DNA from: Pseudarthrobacter sp. MM222
Lineage (GTDB): Bacteria > Actinomycetota > Actinomycetes > Actinomycetales > Micrococcaceae
Reading direction: 5' to 3'
NCBI RefSeq assembly: GCF_947090775.1
Contig: NZ_OX352321.1
Coordinates: 2,666,001-2,730,000 of the forward strand
DNA: 64,000 nt
Of this stretch, positions 34,328 through 44,082 are shown piece after piece; the stretch's first letter is position 1; each line of letters begins with the position of its first letter. The notes under the pieces were generated by a model. It worked only from the letters and a program-made list of their open reading frames with translations, made no database searches and was not told where the DNA came from. The position numbers and the translations under genes are program-made.

Positions 34328-34573
34328 ATGGCTAGCAACGAAGAGATCCTGGCCGGCCTGGCTGAAATCGTCAACGAAGAGACCGGCCTGGCCACGGAAG
34401 CCGTCGAAATGGACAAGTCCTTCACCGAAGACCTGGACATTGACTCCATCTCCATGATGACCATCGTCGTCAATGCTGAAGAGAAGTTCGGCGTGCGCAT
34501 CCCGGACGAGGAAGTCAAGAACCTCAAGACCGTCGGCGATGCCGTTAGCTTCATCGCAAGCGCGCAGGCCTGA
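34328..34573 (+). CDS. acpP: Acyl carrier protein
   Basis: This 81-residue acidic carrier has the phosphopantetheine attachment Ser in the DIDSIS motif at about residue 40 (LDIDSISMM). AAGGAG lies six bases before the ATG. It lies 145 bases after fabH and 192 bases before fabF, with a hairpin in the latter gap that may tune the ratio of the abundant carrier to the synthase. Confidence 0.95.
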   Translation: MASNEEILAGLAEIVNEETGLATEAVEMDKSFTEDLDIDSISMMTIVVNAEEKFGVRIPDEEVKNLKTVGDAVSFIASAQA

Positions 34574-34617
34574 GCCTGACCGTTTTGGCTCCTGCCGGCA
34601 ACGGCTGAGTCCCATGG

Positions 34618-34652
34618 CCGGTCCGGGGCGCTGCAGCAGCACCCCGGACCGG
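34618..34652 (+). terminator. Hairpin between acpP and fabF
   Basis: CCGGTCCGGGG (34618-34628) and its exact complement (34642-34652) form an 11-bp GC stem with a short palindromic loop. There is no U-run, so it may be an attenuator, a processing site or an mRNA stabiliser rather than a full terminator. Confidence 0.5.
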
Positions 34653-34765
34653 ACCACTTTGCACCACCTCCTGCAGCACCCGTCTGCAGACCACCGACGA
34701 TTTCCCCACGCAGGCCCCGGCGACAGGTTCCCGACCCGGCAGGCGCACCGACAGAGAGTGATCCC

Positions 34766-36001
34766 ATGGCACGCAAAGTAGTCATTACCGGTCTGGGTGC
34801 CACCACACCCATTGGCGGCGATGTCCCCACGATGTGGAAGAACGCGCTGAAGGGCGTCTCCGGCGCGCACACGCTCGAGGACGACTGGGTGGCCAAGTTC
34901 GAACTTCCCGTGCGATTCGCCGCGCGCGCCACGAATCCCGCGACGGAGGTCCTTAGCCGGGTCGAGGCCAAGCGCATGGACCCCTCCACGCAGTTCGCCG
35001 TCGTCGCCTCCCGCGAGGCCTGGGCCGACTCGGGCATCACGGAGTTCGACCATGATCGCCTCGCAGTGGCCTTCGCCACCGGCATCGGTGGCGTCTGGAC
35101 CCTCCTGGATGCGTGGGACACCCTGCGCGAAAAGGGCCCGCGCCGGGTCCTGCCGATGACCGTGCCGATGCTGATGCCCAACGGGCCCGCGGCAGCGGTC
35201 AGCCTGGACCTCGGCGCCCGCGCCGGCGCCCACACCCCCGTTTCCGCCTGCGCCTCGGGCACCGAGGCCGTCCACATGGGCCTGGACCTGATCCGCTCGG
35301 GCAAGGCGGACGTCGTCGTCTGCGGCGGCGCCGAGGCCGCGATCCACCCCATGCCGATCGCTGCGTTCGCCTCCATGCAGGCGCTCTCCCGCCGCAACGA
35401 CGAGCCGGAGCGCGCCTCGCGCCCCTACGACCGTGACCGTGACGGCTTCGTCATGGGTGAAGGCGCCGGCGCCCTGGTGCTTGAGGCCGAGGAACACGCC
35501 CTGGCCCGCGGCGCCCGTATCTATGCCGAGCTCGCCGGCACCTCGGTGACCGCCGACGCGTACCACATCACCGCCCCGGACCCCCAGGGCCTGGGCGCCA
35601 CACGCGCCCTCAAAGCTGCCATGTTCGACGGCCGCATCCAGGCCGAGGACGTGGTGCACGTCAACGCGCACGCCACCTCCACACCGGTGGGCGACAAGCC
35701 CGAGTACACCGCCCTCAAGTCGGCCCTGGGCCAGCAGGTGGAAAGCGTCGCTGTCTCCGCCACGAAGTCCCAGATGGGTCACCTGCTGGGTGCGTCCGGT
35801 GCGGTGGAAGCCGTCCTGACCGTCCTGGCGGTCTACGAACGCAAGGCGCCGGTGACCATCAACCTTGAGAACCAGGATCCGGAGATCCCGTTCGACGTCG
35901 TCACCAAGGCCCGCGACCTACCCTCCGGCAGCATCGTGGCGCTGAGCAACTCCTTCGGCTTCGGCGGCCACAACGCCGTCATCGCGGTGCGGAGCGTCTA
36001 G
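34766..36001 (+). CDS. fabF: 3-oxoacyl-ACP synthase II
   Basis: This is the elongating beta-ketoacyl-ACP synthase. The nucleophile Cys is in SACASGTEA, with His residues in NAHATSTP and GHLLGASG; 411 residues. It closes the fab operon, which ends in a long hairpin shared with the convergent DUF3145 gene. Confidence 0.95.
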   Translation: MARKVVITGLGATTPIGGDVPTMWKNALKGVSGAHTLEDDWVAKFELPVRFAARATNPATEVLSRVEAKRMDPSTQFAVVASREAWADSGITEFDHDRLAVAFATGIGGVWTLLDAWDTLREKGPRRVLPMTVPMLMPNGPAAAVSLDLGARAGAHTPVSACASGTEAVHMGLDLIRSGKADVVVCGGAEAAIHPMPIAAFASMQALSRRNDEPERASRPYDRDRDGFVMGEGAGALVLEAEEHALARGARIYAELAGTSVTADAYHITAPDPQGLGATRALKAAMFDGRIQAEDVVHVNAHATSTPVGDKPEYTALKSALGQQVESVAVSATKSQMGHLLGASGAVEAVLTVLAVYERKAPVTINLENQDPEIPFDVVTKARDLPSGSIVALSNSFGFGGHNAVIAVRSV

Positions 36002-36020
36002 CTCGTCTTCTTGCGCTGAG

Positions 36021-36069
36021 ATGACAGATGGCGGCAATGTTCTTTCGGAACATTGCCGCCATCTGTCAT
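36021..36069. terminator. 22-bp bidirectional terminator hairpin
   Basis: ATGACAGATGGCGGCAATG begins a perfect 22-bp stem with a 5-nt TTTCG loop between the convergent fabF and DUF3145 genes. U-runs are weak on both sides; the stem length itself is remarkable. Confidence 0.7.
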
Positions 36070-36129
36070 TTGGCGTAACTATGGAGGGTTTGCGCTGTCC
36101 GTTCGCGCAGGCGTTCTAGTCCCGGAGTT

Positions 36130-36633
36130 CTAGCCGACCTGGTGAAGCCAGCGCACCGGGGCGCCTTCGGCTGCGTGCCGGAACGGTTCGAGCTCCTCGT
36201 CCCAGGCTTCGCCAAGGGCCAGGGAGAGCTCGTGGTAGACCGCCGAGGGGTCGCCGGCGCCGGATTCGTAGGCGTAGCGGATGCGGTCCTCGGAGACCAT
36301 GATGTTGCCGTGCACGTCGGTGACGGCGTGGAAGATGCCGAGTTCGGGCGTGTGGGACCAGCGGCCGCCATCAACCCCCTGGCTGGGTTCTTCTGTGACT
36401 TCGTAGCGCAGATGCGCCCAGCCGCGGAGCGCAGATGCCAATTGAGCCCCCGTGCCCGGGATTCCGGTCCACGACAGCTCGGCCCGGAACATTCCGGGCG
36501 CAGCTGGCTGAGCGGTCCACTCAAGGTCTGTTCGCTTGTCCACGACGGATCCTATGGCCCACTCCACGTGGGGGCACAGGGCCGTCGGGGCCGAGTGAAC
36601 AAACAACACACCGCGGGTCAGTGCAACAGACAT
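36130..36633 (-). CDS. DUF3145 protein
   Basis: This is a 167-residue actinobacterial protein of unknown function, with core segments TRGVLFVHSAPTALCPHVEW, GWAHLRYEVTEE and HGNIMVSEDRIRYAY. It accompanies the fab operon in Streptomyces and relatives, here in convergent orientation. The ATG at 36633 is chosen because GGAGG lies five bases upstream; earlier in-phase starts lack it. Confidence 0.9.
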   Translation of the reverse strand: MSVALTRGVLFVHSAPTALCPHVEWAIGSVVDKRTDLEWTAQPAAPGMFRAELSWTGIPGTGAQLASALRGWAHLRYEVTEEPSQGVDGGRWSHTPELGIFHAVTDVHGNIMVSEDRIRYAYESGAGDPSAVYHELSLALGEAWDEELEPFRHAAEGAPVRWLHQVG

Positions 36634-37109
36634 TCCATCCTCCATAGCTGTAGGTACGTCTTCCCCAACGACCTCTGCCTGGATGTCTGTCTGTTGCGCG
36701 GGTCCGTCATGGTGCCGGTGATCCTGCCAGACTATTAAGTTAGCGCCCGGATTCTGGGTGGGGACTTGAGGCTGATGTGCTTCAAGCGGCACTTGAGAGT
36801 CGCCGGGCGTGGTTCCCATTGTGCCGTACCCCACCTAATTACGCCAGTGAGATTCGGCGCGCCTTTCCCGGCGCGCCGTCGGCGCCGGCTGGTGGGGCGT
36901 TCGGGTTACAAGCCCTCGATGAGACCTCGGACGCTACGGGCGAGTACTTGTATCACCCGGCTGCCATCCGCGGAGCAAGTACTCGTCGCGGAAAGACAAG
37001 TAGGACCGCTGGCAATACCAGTAAGCGAAACCGTCCACGCACGCAATTATTGCTGATCTAATCAGTGGGGTCGTACAGCAAAGCAGCAGTTGAGGGCAGG
37101 GGGAACTCT
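36634..37109. promoter_or_regulatory. Intergenic region with two inverted repeats upstream of the LamG gene
   Basis: The 476-base gap between divergent genes holds a perfect 10-bp inverted repeat, CGAGTACTTG (36941-36950) / CAAGTACTCG (36976-36985), and a 9-bp GC hairpin CGGCGCGCC-TTTCCC-GGCGCGCCG (36855-36878). The first may be an operator for the secreted-protein gene. No promoter is clear. Confidence 0.4.
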
Positions 37110-39350
37110 ATGCGTCCTAGGATTCCGGCTATTCTGGCTGGTCTCGCACTTGTCTTTGCACCGCTAGCGGCGACAGTTACGCCCGCTTTTGCGCTTTCGC
37201 CGGGGCTGGCGTTTTCCGCCAGCGAACTCCCGACCTGGCAGACCAACGGCGCTGCCTGGGCCGTGGCCCAGTCGAACGGTGTTGTCTATGCCGGCGGAAC
37301 CTTTACCCAGATCCGGCCTCCCGGCACCGCGGCCGGCAACGCGCAGTCCCGAAATGCCGTCAACTTCGCGGCCTTCGACGCCTACACGGGCAACCCGACC
37401 TCCTGTGCCCTGTCAGTCACGGGCGCCACCGGGACAAGCGTGCGCGCGCTGGCAGTGACTCCGGACGGCACCCGGCTCTACGTCGGCGGCCAGTTCGGAG
37501 CGATTAACGGCGCCGCCACGACGCGGATCGCTGCGGTCAGGCTCCCGCAGTGCACGGTCGATACTACTTTCAGGCCGGCCACAGTCCCGGCCACTGTCCG
37601 GACCATCGCGGCAACGAACACGGCCGTCTATTTCGGCGGCGACTTCCAGACCGTCGGCACGGCCGCCCGCAGCCGCTTCGCCGCGGTGGACACCACCGGT
37701 GCGCTGTTGCCCTGGGCCCCGGCGGCCAGTGCGCCAGGCCGAGCGCTGACCGTTCCGGCCGGCCGCAACGTCGCCGTCATCGGCGGCGACTTCGCCACAG
37801 TGAATGGGGTTGCCTCCCAGTCGATCGCGGTCGTGGACGCAACCACCGGCGCCAACGTGCGCGCCTACGGCGCCACCTTCATTCCGCGCACCTCGGCCAC
37901 CAAGAGCATTGTCAATGATGGGCAGAGCTTCTTCATCGGCAACGAAGGCACCGGCGGCGGCGTCTTTGACGGCCGGGCGCGCTTCAGCCTGGATACCTAC
38001 GACCAGGTCTGGCGGGACACCTGCCTCGGCGCCACCCAGGCGATCGACGTCTACCAGGGTGTTCTCTACGCCGGACATCACCTGCACGACTGCCCCGGCA
38101 TGAACATGATGGCTGACGGTGAGCGGCAGCACCTGAGCGCGCAGCGCGCCGACAACCGAACGCACCTGGGCTGGAGCCCGGACACGGACGACGGCATCGG
38201 CGAAGGCATCGGCCCGCGGGCGCTGACCCACACGAACACGGGCGCCGGTGACGTGCTGTGGGTTGCCGGCGAATTCACCATGGCGAACAACAGGGCCCAG
38301 CAGGGTCTGACACGGTTCGGTCCCGGCCCGGGAACCGCGGCGCCCTCGACGCCCGCCAACGTCAGCGCGGCCAGCCTGAGCACCGGGCAAAACCAGGTCC
38401 GGTGGCGCGCGAGCCTGGACAACGATGATTCCGCGCTGACCTACAACGTGTACCGGAACGGCTCGGCGACTCCGCTGGGCACCGTCACCGCCAGCTCACT
38501 GTGGTGGTCCACCGGCCAGGTGTCCTTCACCGACAAGACGGCCGTACCCGGAACCCAGTACACCTACCGCGTCCGGGCGACGGACGGCACCAACACGAGC
38601 GCGCTCTCGGCGACAGTTACCGTCGCGACGGCCAGGACCAATGCCGCCTACCCCGCTGCAGTTCTGGGGGCCGGTGCCAGCACGTACTGGCGGCTGGACA
38701 ACGCCGGACCGACGGTGGGCGCCGACAGCTCACCGGGCAACAATCTCGAGCTGAGCTACGGCGGGCCAACCTTCGCCGGCGACACGGGAGCGGTCGCAAA
38801 CGACCCCAGCCGGTCGACGACGTTCAACGGCACCAGCGCCTACGCCTACGGCCAGAACCGCGGCAATGCGCCCACCGTCTACACCGCCGAAGTCTGGTTC
38901 AAGACGAACACGACCCAGGGCGGGAAGATCTTCGGCTTCGGCAGCGGCCAGCCGAACCGGCACGGCACGAATCCCGGACTCAGCAGCAACTACGATCGCA
39001 ACCTCTACATGACCAACGCCGGCACGCTGGTCTACGGCGTGTATGTCAACGGAACGCGGACGGTCACGTCGGCTCGGCCCTACAACGACGGAACCTGGCA
39101 CCATGCGGTGGCGACCCAGGGCAGCGACGGCATGCGGCTCTACGTCGACGGAACCCAGATCGGGGCACTGCCCACCCAGACCGCGGCGCAGACCTACTGG
39201 GGATCCTGGCGGATCGGCGGAGATCAGCTGAACAGCTGGCCGTTGCGGCCTACGAGCAACTACTTCGCCGGCTCCATCGACGAGTTCGCCGTCTATCCCA
39301 GCGTGCTGACGGCCGCGCACGTATTGCAGCACTACAACCTGGGGAAGTGA
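37110..39350 (+). CDS. Secreted beta-propeller / fibronectin III / LamG-like protein
   Basis: This 746-residue exported protein has a signal peptide ending PAFA at residue 28. Residues 30-410 contain repeated strands of the type GVVYAGGTFTQI, RLYVGGQFGAING and AVYFGGDFQTVG, typical of a delta-60-type beta-propeller. About 425-510 is a fibronectin III module, and 520-746 is a LamG/concanavalin-like domain (TAEVWFKTNTTQGGKIFGF, YVDGTQIG, GSIDEFAVYPSVLTA). AGGGGG precedes the ATG at 37110. No catalytic motif or sortase/LPXTG anchor is seen; carbohydrate or surface binding is likely. Confidence 0.85.
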   Translation: MRPRIPAILAGLALVFAPLAATVTPAFALSPGLAFSASELPTWQTNGAAWAVAQSNGVVYAGGTFTQIRPPGTAAGNAQSRNAVNFAAFDAYTGNPTSCALSVTGATGTSVRALAVTPDGTRLYVGGQFGAINGAATTRIAAVRLPQCTVDTTFRPATVPATVRTIAATNTAVYFGGDFQTVGTAARSRFAAVDTTGALLPWAPAASAPGRALTVPAGRNVAVIGGDFATVNGVASQSIAVVDATTGANVRAYGATFIPRTSATKSIVNDGQSFFIGNEGTGGGVFDGRARFSLDTYDQVWRDTCLGATQAIDVYQGVLYAGHHLHDCPGMNMMADGERQHLSAQRADNRTHLGWSPDTDDGIGEGIGPRALTHTNTGAGDVLWVAGEFTMANNRAQQGLTRFGPGPGTAAPSTPANVSAASLSTGQNQVRWRASLDNDDSALTYNVYRNGSATPLGTVTASSLWWSTGQVSFTDKTAVPGTQYTYRVRATDGTNTSALSATVTVATARTNAAYPAAVLGAGASTYWRLDNAGPTVGADSSPGNNLELSYGGPTFAGDTGAVANDPSRSTTFNGTSAYAYGQNRGNAPTVYTAEVWFKTNTTQGGKIFGFGSGQPNRHGTNPGLSSNYDRNLYMTNAGTLVYGVYVNGTRTVTSARPYNDGTWHHAVATQGSDGMRLYVDGTQIGALPTQTAAQTYWGSWRIGGDQLNSWPLRPTSNYFAGSIDEFAVYPSVLTAAHVLQHYNLGK

Positions 39351-39390
39351 TCCCGGGCTGCCTGTGCGGGTTTGTCCTGCTCGCTGGCCT

Positions 39391-40317
39391 TCAGGCGCGT
39401 GGGTGGGCCTGCAGATAGCTCTTCCGGAGCCGGTCCACCGAGACATGGGTGTAGATCTGTGTGGTGGCGAGGCTGCTGTGGCCGAGGATCTCCTGCACCG
39501 CCCGGAGGTCCGCGCCGCCGTCGAGCAGATGTGTGGCCGCCGAGTGGCGCAGGGCGTGCGGCCCGGTTGCGGAAGTGTCTCCGAGGGCCTCCAAGAGAGC
39601 GTGGACGACGCTGCGGACCTGGCGCTGGTCCACGCGCTTGCCGCGCGCGCCAAGGAACAAGGCGGGCCCCGACGCCTCGGTGGCGAGGGCGGGCCGGCCT
39701 CGGCGGAGCCAGTCGTCCACCGCGAGGGCCGCGGGGAGGCCGTAGGGTACGGTGCGTTCCTTGTTACCCTTGCCGATCACACGCAGGGTCCGGCGGTCGG
39801 GGTCGAGGTCATCGATGTCCAAACCGGCCAGTTCTCCCACCCGGACACCGGTGGCGTACAAGAGTTCCACCATGGCCCGGTCGCGCAAAGGCAGCAAACC
39901 GCCCTCGGCTGCGGCGGATTCCGCGCCTTCCACGAGCCGGAGCACCTGTCCCTGGTGCAGCACGCCGGGCAGCGACTTCTCCCGCTTCGGTGCTTTCAGC
40001 CGGAGTGCCGGGTCCGCCTCGATCCGCTCCTCCCGGACGGCCCAGGCAGTGAAGGCCCTGGCCGTTGCGGACCGCCGACCCAACGTGGCGCGGGACAGGC
40101 CCGCTTCGCTCTGGGCACCGAGCCAACGCCGCAGGATGCCGAGCTCCAGCCCGGGAAGATCCTCCACGCCTTCCGAGGCCGCGTAGCCCAGCAGGCTTCC
40201 GACGTCGGACAGGTAGGCGCGCACGGTGTGGGCCGAACGACCGCGCTCGGACCGCAGATAGCGGGCGAAGTCCTCGGCGGCGAGGGCCAGCGCGGCCGGC
40301 AGTTCCTTTGATGACAC
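39391..40317 (-). CDS. xerC: Tyrosine recombinase XerC
   Basis: This is a site-specific recombinase that, with XerD, resolves chromosome dimers at dif. The catalytic Arg is in [11 protein letters not shown], followed by [15 protein letters not shown] and [15 protein letters not shown] with the nucleophilic Tyr. The N-terminal SAM-like domain ([20 protein letters not shown]) is intact. AGGAGC precedes the GTG start at 40317. It ends the long dprA/comM/yraN block as in other Micrococcales. Confidence 0.93.
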   Translation of the reverse strand: MSSKELPAALALAAEDFARYLRSERGRSAHTVRAYLSDVGSLLGYAASEGVEDLPGLELGILRRWLGAQSEAGLSRATLGRRSATARAFTAWAVREERIEADPALRLKAPKREKSLPGVLHQGQVLRLVEGAESAAAEGGLLPLRDRAMVELLYATGVRVGELAGLDIDDLDPDRRTLRVIGKGNKERTVPYGLPAALAVDDWLRRGRPALATEASGPALFLGARGKRVDQRQVRSVVHALLEALGDTSATGPHALRHSAATHLLDGGADLRAVQEILGHSSLATTQIYTHVSVDRLRKSYLQAHPRA

Positions 40318-40410
40318 GCTCCTACTCTCGCAGGATTCGCCGGGCAATCAAGGAACCCTACGGCGAGCCGCCGGCGCGCCCGTCCGCCGGCGACGGGGGT
40401 GACATGTCTG

Positions 40411-41598
40411 TCACCCGGCCTTGCCCGACCGCTTCCAGCCGCCGCCGTGGAACTCGGCCAGGCCCAACAGCCCGAGCCGGCCGAGGCCGGCACGGACAGA
40501 GTCCGCACTCAGGCCCGCCACCGTCGCAAGCTTCTCGACCGTGCTGGTGGTCCGCAGGGGAAGGGCGTCCAGGAGGATCAGATCCTCCAACGTCAGGCCG
40601 TCCTGGACTTCGGCCCTGCCCGTCCTCGTTTCCGGGAGCGATTCCCCGCTCGGGGACGCGAGCTCTGCGATCTCCCCCGCGTCGGTGACGCAGACGGCAC
40701 CGCCTTCCCGGAGCAGCCGGTGGCAACCGGCCGAATTGGCGCTGTGCACCGATCCGGGTACGGCACCGACGGCCCGGCCGAGGGTTTCGGCGTGGTGGGC
40801 CGTGTTGAGGGCACCCGATCTCCACCGGGCTTCGACCACGACGGTGACGGATGCCAGTGCAGCGATGAGCCTGTTCCGCTGCAGGAACCTGTACCGGGTG
40901 GGCGCAGAACCCGGCGGAACTTCCGCCAGGACCGCGCCCTGATCAGCCACTGCCCGCAGCAGGTCCTCGTTGCCGGACGGATAGAACCGGTCCACTCCCC
41001 CGGCCATCACGGCGATCGTGGGAACGCCGCCGCTGCTTCCGGCCAGGGCGGCCCGGTGGGCATGTGCATCGATGCCGTAGGCCCCTCCCGAGACAATCGT
41101 GAAACCCCGCTGGGCCAGCGAATAGGCGAGGTCTCCGGTGACGGACGACCCATATGAGGTGCTGTCCCGCGAACCCACAAGGGCAATGGATTTGGCGGCT
41201 GGAGGCAGTGGCCGCTCGGCGCCGCGCCACCAGAGGCAGATCGGTTCCTGCAGGCCGAGGTCCGCCAGCTGTCGCGGCCAGAGTTCGTCCGAGGGGATGA
41301 TCATGCGTCCGCCGAGCCGTTGCATCGTGGCAAGGTCCCGCGCCGGAGCCAGGTCGGGAACACGGGAAGCCCAGCGCATCCGGGCCGTTGCCAGTCCTGT
41401 CCAGCCGGCCCCGGTGCTGTTGTCGGCCAGCACGCGGGACATGTCCTGTTCGATCTCAAGACCCGCGTTCAGTTCCCCCGTAGCGATGCGCAGTGCGTCC
41501 TCCGCTCCGGCAACCTGCACCAGCGCCAGGCCGGCGGCGTCCTGGGGCTCGAACAGTCGGGACAATGCCGCCCTGGCTGTCCGTTCGGCCTCGATCAT
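40411..41598 (-). CDS. dprA: DNA processing protein DprA
   Basis: This 395-residue Rossmann-like protein loads RecA onto incoming single-stranded DNA during transformation. Motifs IALVGSRDSTSYG and VSGGAYGIDAHAHRAAL are present, with a C-terminal winged-helix-like domain (TVEKLATVAGLSADSVRAGL). The start at 41598 has AAAGGA upstream; a longer frame overlaps comM. It directly follows comM. Confidence 0.93.
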   Translation of the reverse strand: MIEAERTARAALSRLFEPQDAAGLALVQVAGAEDALRIATGELNAGLEIEQDMSRVLADNSTGAGWTGLATARMRWASRVPDLAPARDLATMQRLGGRMIIPSDELWPRQLADLGLQEPICLWWRGAERPLPPAAKSIALVGSRDSTSYGSSVTGDLAYSLAQRGFTIVSGGAYGIDAHAHRAALAGSSGGVPTIAVMAGGVDRFYPSGNEDLLRAVADQGAVLAEVPPGSAPTRYRFLQRNRLIAALASVTVVVEARWRSGALNTAHHAETLGRAVGAVPGSVHSANSAGCHRLLREGGAVCVTDAGEIAELASPSGESLPETRTGRAEVQDGLTLEDLILLDALPLRTTSTVEKLATVAGLSADSVRAGLGRLGLLGLAEFHGGGWKRSGKAG

Positions 41599-41678
41599 GG
41601 TGTCCTTTCCAAAGCTGATCACTACGCCCGAAACCTGTGCGCCCCGAGCAAGCGAATGTGGGGTAAAGTCCAAACCCG

Positions 41679-43226
41679 CTAGGCGGTGGCAGCTGCCTGT
41701 CGAAGGTTGAGCGCCTGACCGATGTCGTCGGCTCCGGGAAGGTCCCGCCCGGCCAGGTCAGCCAGCGTCCAGGCCAAGCGAAGGACGCGGTCGTAGCCGC
41801 GGGCTGTGAGTACGCCGCGCTCCAAGGCATGGTCCAGGATCCGCGTGGTCGGGGGCCCGAGCCGCAGGGCGCCCCTGAGCAGCCGGCCGGGGACCTGGGC
41901 GTTGGTCTCGAATCCGAACGGCAGCAGCCTCCCCAGTTGGCACTTCCTCGCACCCGCGACCCGCTCCGCGATCGTGGCGGTGTCCTCCTCCGATCCGGGT
42001 TGGCCGAAGTCGGCCAGAGACACCCGCTCGACTTCAAGCTGGATGTCCACCCGGTCCAGCAGCGGACCCGACAGCCGCGACAGATAGCGCCGCCGCATGG
42101 TGGGCGTGCAAGTGCAGTCCACGCCCTTGCCGGACGCCTTGCCGCAAGGACAGGGGTTGGCGGCGAGGACCAGCTGGAATCGGGCGGGGTAGGCCGCCGT
42201 GCCCGCGGATCTGTGGATCACCAGCTCCCCGCTCTCCAGCGGCTGCCGGAGCGCATCGAGCACCCGGCGCTCATATTCCGGAGCCTCGTCGAGGAACAAT
42301 ACGCCGCGGTGGGCCCGGGACGCTGCCCCGGGCCGGGGCAGCCCTGATCCGCCGCCGATGATCGCGGCCGACGTCGCGGTGTGGTGCGGGTTCTCGTACG
42401 GTGGCCGCCGCAGCAGCCGGACGGACGCGGACGTAAGCGCGCAGAGGGAGTGGATGGCCGTGACTTCCATTGCTTCCGTGTCCCCGAGGTCGGGCAGGAG
42501 TCCCGGCAGACGCTCGGCCAGCATCGTTTTTCCTGCCCCTGGCGGTCCCGTCAACAGGAGGTGGTGGGCGCCTGCCGCGGCGACCTCCAGAGCCCGGCGG
42601 GCCTCCAACTGGCCCGAGACGTCACGCATGTCCGGCGGCATGGCCGGAGCACCGTCCGGGCAGGCGTCCCCGTCATCGTCCTCAGGGTCAGGTTCGAAGC
42701 CCAGGGCCAGATCCTGCGGGTCTGCGCCGAAGTCGAACGCCAGACGCGCCAGCGTGGAGTACCCCTGCACCCGCGCGCCCGGGACCAGTCCGGCTTCCGC
42801 GGCGTTGGCTTTCGCCACCACGACGTCCGGGAATCCCGCCCGGACAGCGGCCATGACCGCGGGCAAAACGCCCCGAACCGGCCGCAGCCTGCCGTCCAGG
42901 CCCAGCTCGGCAATGAAGACGGTGCGCCCGGTGGAGCGGACATCATTGGAAGCCAACAGCGCCGCCATGGCGATGGCAAGGTCGAATCCGGAACCGCGCT
43001 TGGGCAGTGATGCCGGGATGAGGTTGGCCGTAATTTTCCGGCGGCTCAGCGGAATTCCCGAATTCTGGGCCGCAGAGCGGATCCGTTCCTTGGCCTCATT
43101 GAGCGAGGCATCCGGCAGGCCCAAAATGATGAAAGCCGGCAGGGTCTGGCCGATGTCGGCCTCGACCTCGACGATGTAGCCGTTGAGTCCCACGAGGGCT
43201 ACAGAATAGGACCGGCCGAGCGCCAC
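41679..43226 (-). CDS. comM: ComM/YifB-family AAA+ ATPase (Mg-chelatase-like)
   Basis: This 515-residue helicase-like AAA+ protein promotes branch migration during transformation. The N-terminal Lon-protease-like domain (LPAFIILGLPDASLNEAKER) is followed by Walker A GPPGAGKTMLAERL near residue 235 and Walker B FLDEAPEY. The C-terminal part has CPCGKASGKGVDCTC, typical of the family. The GTG start follows the yraN stop directly. Confidence 0.93.
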   Translation of the reverse strand: MALGRSYSVALVGLNGYIVEVEADIGQTLPAFIILGLPDASLNEAKERIRSAAQNSGIPLSRRKITANLIPASLPKRGSGFDLAIAMAALLASNDVRSTGRTVFIAELGLDGRLRPVRGVLPAVMAAVRAGFPDVVVAKANAAEAGLVPGARVQGYSTLARLAFDFGADPQDLALGFEPDPEDDDGDACPDGAPAMPPDMRDVSGQLEARRALEVAAAGAHHLLLTGPPGAGKTMLAERLPGLLPDLGDTEAMEVTAIHSLCALTSASVRLLRRPPYENPHHTATSAAIIGGGSGLPRPGAASRAHRGVLFLDEAPEYERRVLDALRQPLESGELVIHRSAGTAAYPARFQLVLAANPCPCGKASGKGVDCTCTPTMRRRYLSRLSGPLLDRVDIQLEVERVSLADFGQPGSEEDTATIAERVAGARKCQLGRLLPFGFETNAQVPGRLLRGALRLGPPTTRILDHALERGVLTARGYDRVLRLAWTLADLAGRDLPGADDIGQALNLRQAAATA

Positions 43227-43583
43227 CTACCCCACTCCCTTGAGGTGTTCCACCGCCGGGTTGCCGATGCCGTCGTCGAGCACGGACACCACATCGATCC
43301 GGCGCAACGGCATCCGAAGCTCATGATCACGGCACCAGGCCGATGCCAGCCGGTGCAGCCGGGCGAGTTTGTCCACGCCGACGGCTTCAAACGGATGCCC
43401 GTAGGCGAGGGATCTTCGGGTCTTCACCTCCGCGATGACCAGTGCGTCGTTGTCCAGGGCGACGATGTCGATCTCGCCCTCGGGGCAGCGCCAGTTGCGG
43501 TCCACGATCCGCATGCCCTGGGCTTCAAGGTACTCGGCCGCGAGTTCCTCGCCGCGCCGGCCCAGCAGGTCTTTTGCTCTCAT
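43227..43583 (-). CDS. YraN/UPF0102-family nuclease-like protein
   Basis: This 118-residue protein with a restriction-endonuclease-like fold carries the motif GEIDIVALDNDALVIAEVKT (acidic D-E-K positions) after WRCPEG. The family's role is unsettled; it is often beside rnhB and comM. The ATG at 43583 (MRAKDLLGRRGEELA) is used rather than the frame start at 43604. Confidence 0.88.
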   Translation of the reverse strand: MRAKDLLGRRGEELAAEYLEAQGMRIVDRNWRCPEGEIDIVALDNDALVIAEVKTRRSLAYGHPFEAVGVDKLARLHRLASAWCRDHELRMPLRRIDVVSVLDDGIGNPAVEHLKGVG

Positions 43584-43707
43584 AGGACCAGCGTGCGGCG
43601 GCATCCTGATCCGGCACAGGTGCTCCCGACGCTATGTGGGAAACTCCGGGAAATGGCCAACGGCGGGGGAACACGTCAGCCCGCGGGCAGCCTGACGTAT
43701 CGGGGAA

Positions 43708-44034
43708 TCAGTTTCCCAGATCCTCGACCTTCGGCAGGGCCAGCTCCTCGCTGCGCGGGAGTTCTTCGACGTTGACGTCCTTGAACGTTATGACGCGGAC
43801 GCTCTTGACGAACCTGGCGGAACGGTAGACGTCCCACACCCAGGCGTCCTGAAGGGTCAGATCAAAGTAGACCTCGCCGTCGGCGCTGCGGGCCTGCAGA
43901 TCCACGTGGTTGGCCAGATAGAAACGCCGTTCGGTCTCGACCACGTAGCTGAACAACCCGACAACGTCGCGGTATTCGCGGTAGAGCTGGAGCTCCATGT
44001 CGGTTTCATAGTTTTCAAGGTCCTCGGCACTCAT
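43708..44034 (-). CDS. DUF2469 protein
   Basis: This 108-residue, strongly conserved actinobacterial protein (MSAEDLENYETDMELQLYRE, YRDVVGLFSYVVETERRFYL) has an unknown function. It lies between rnhB and yraN, its usual position in mycobacteria and streptomycetes. Confidence 0.92.
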   Translation of the reverse strand: MSAEDLENYETDMELQLYREYRDVVGLFSYVVETERRFYLANHVDLQARSADGEVYFDLTLQDAWVWDVYRSARFVKSVRVITFKDVNVEELPRSEELALPKVEDLGN

Positions 44035-44082
44035 GGTTCCATCTTGCACCATCCGGAAGCCGCCTCGCGCCACGGCCGCACG

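Noticed and set aside
36855..36878. GGCGCGCC hairpin as a terminator
   Set aside because: No gene is transcribed into it in the right direction and no U-run follows.
42199..43179. Plus-strand 326-codon frame
   Set aside because: Antisense to comM; low-complexity shadow.
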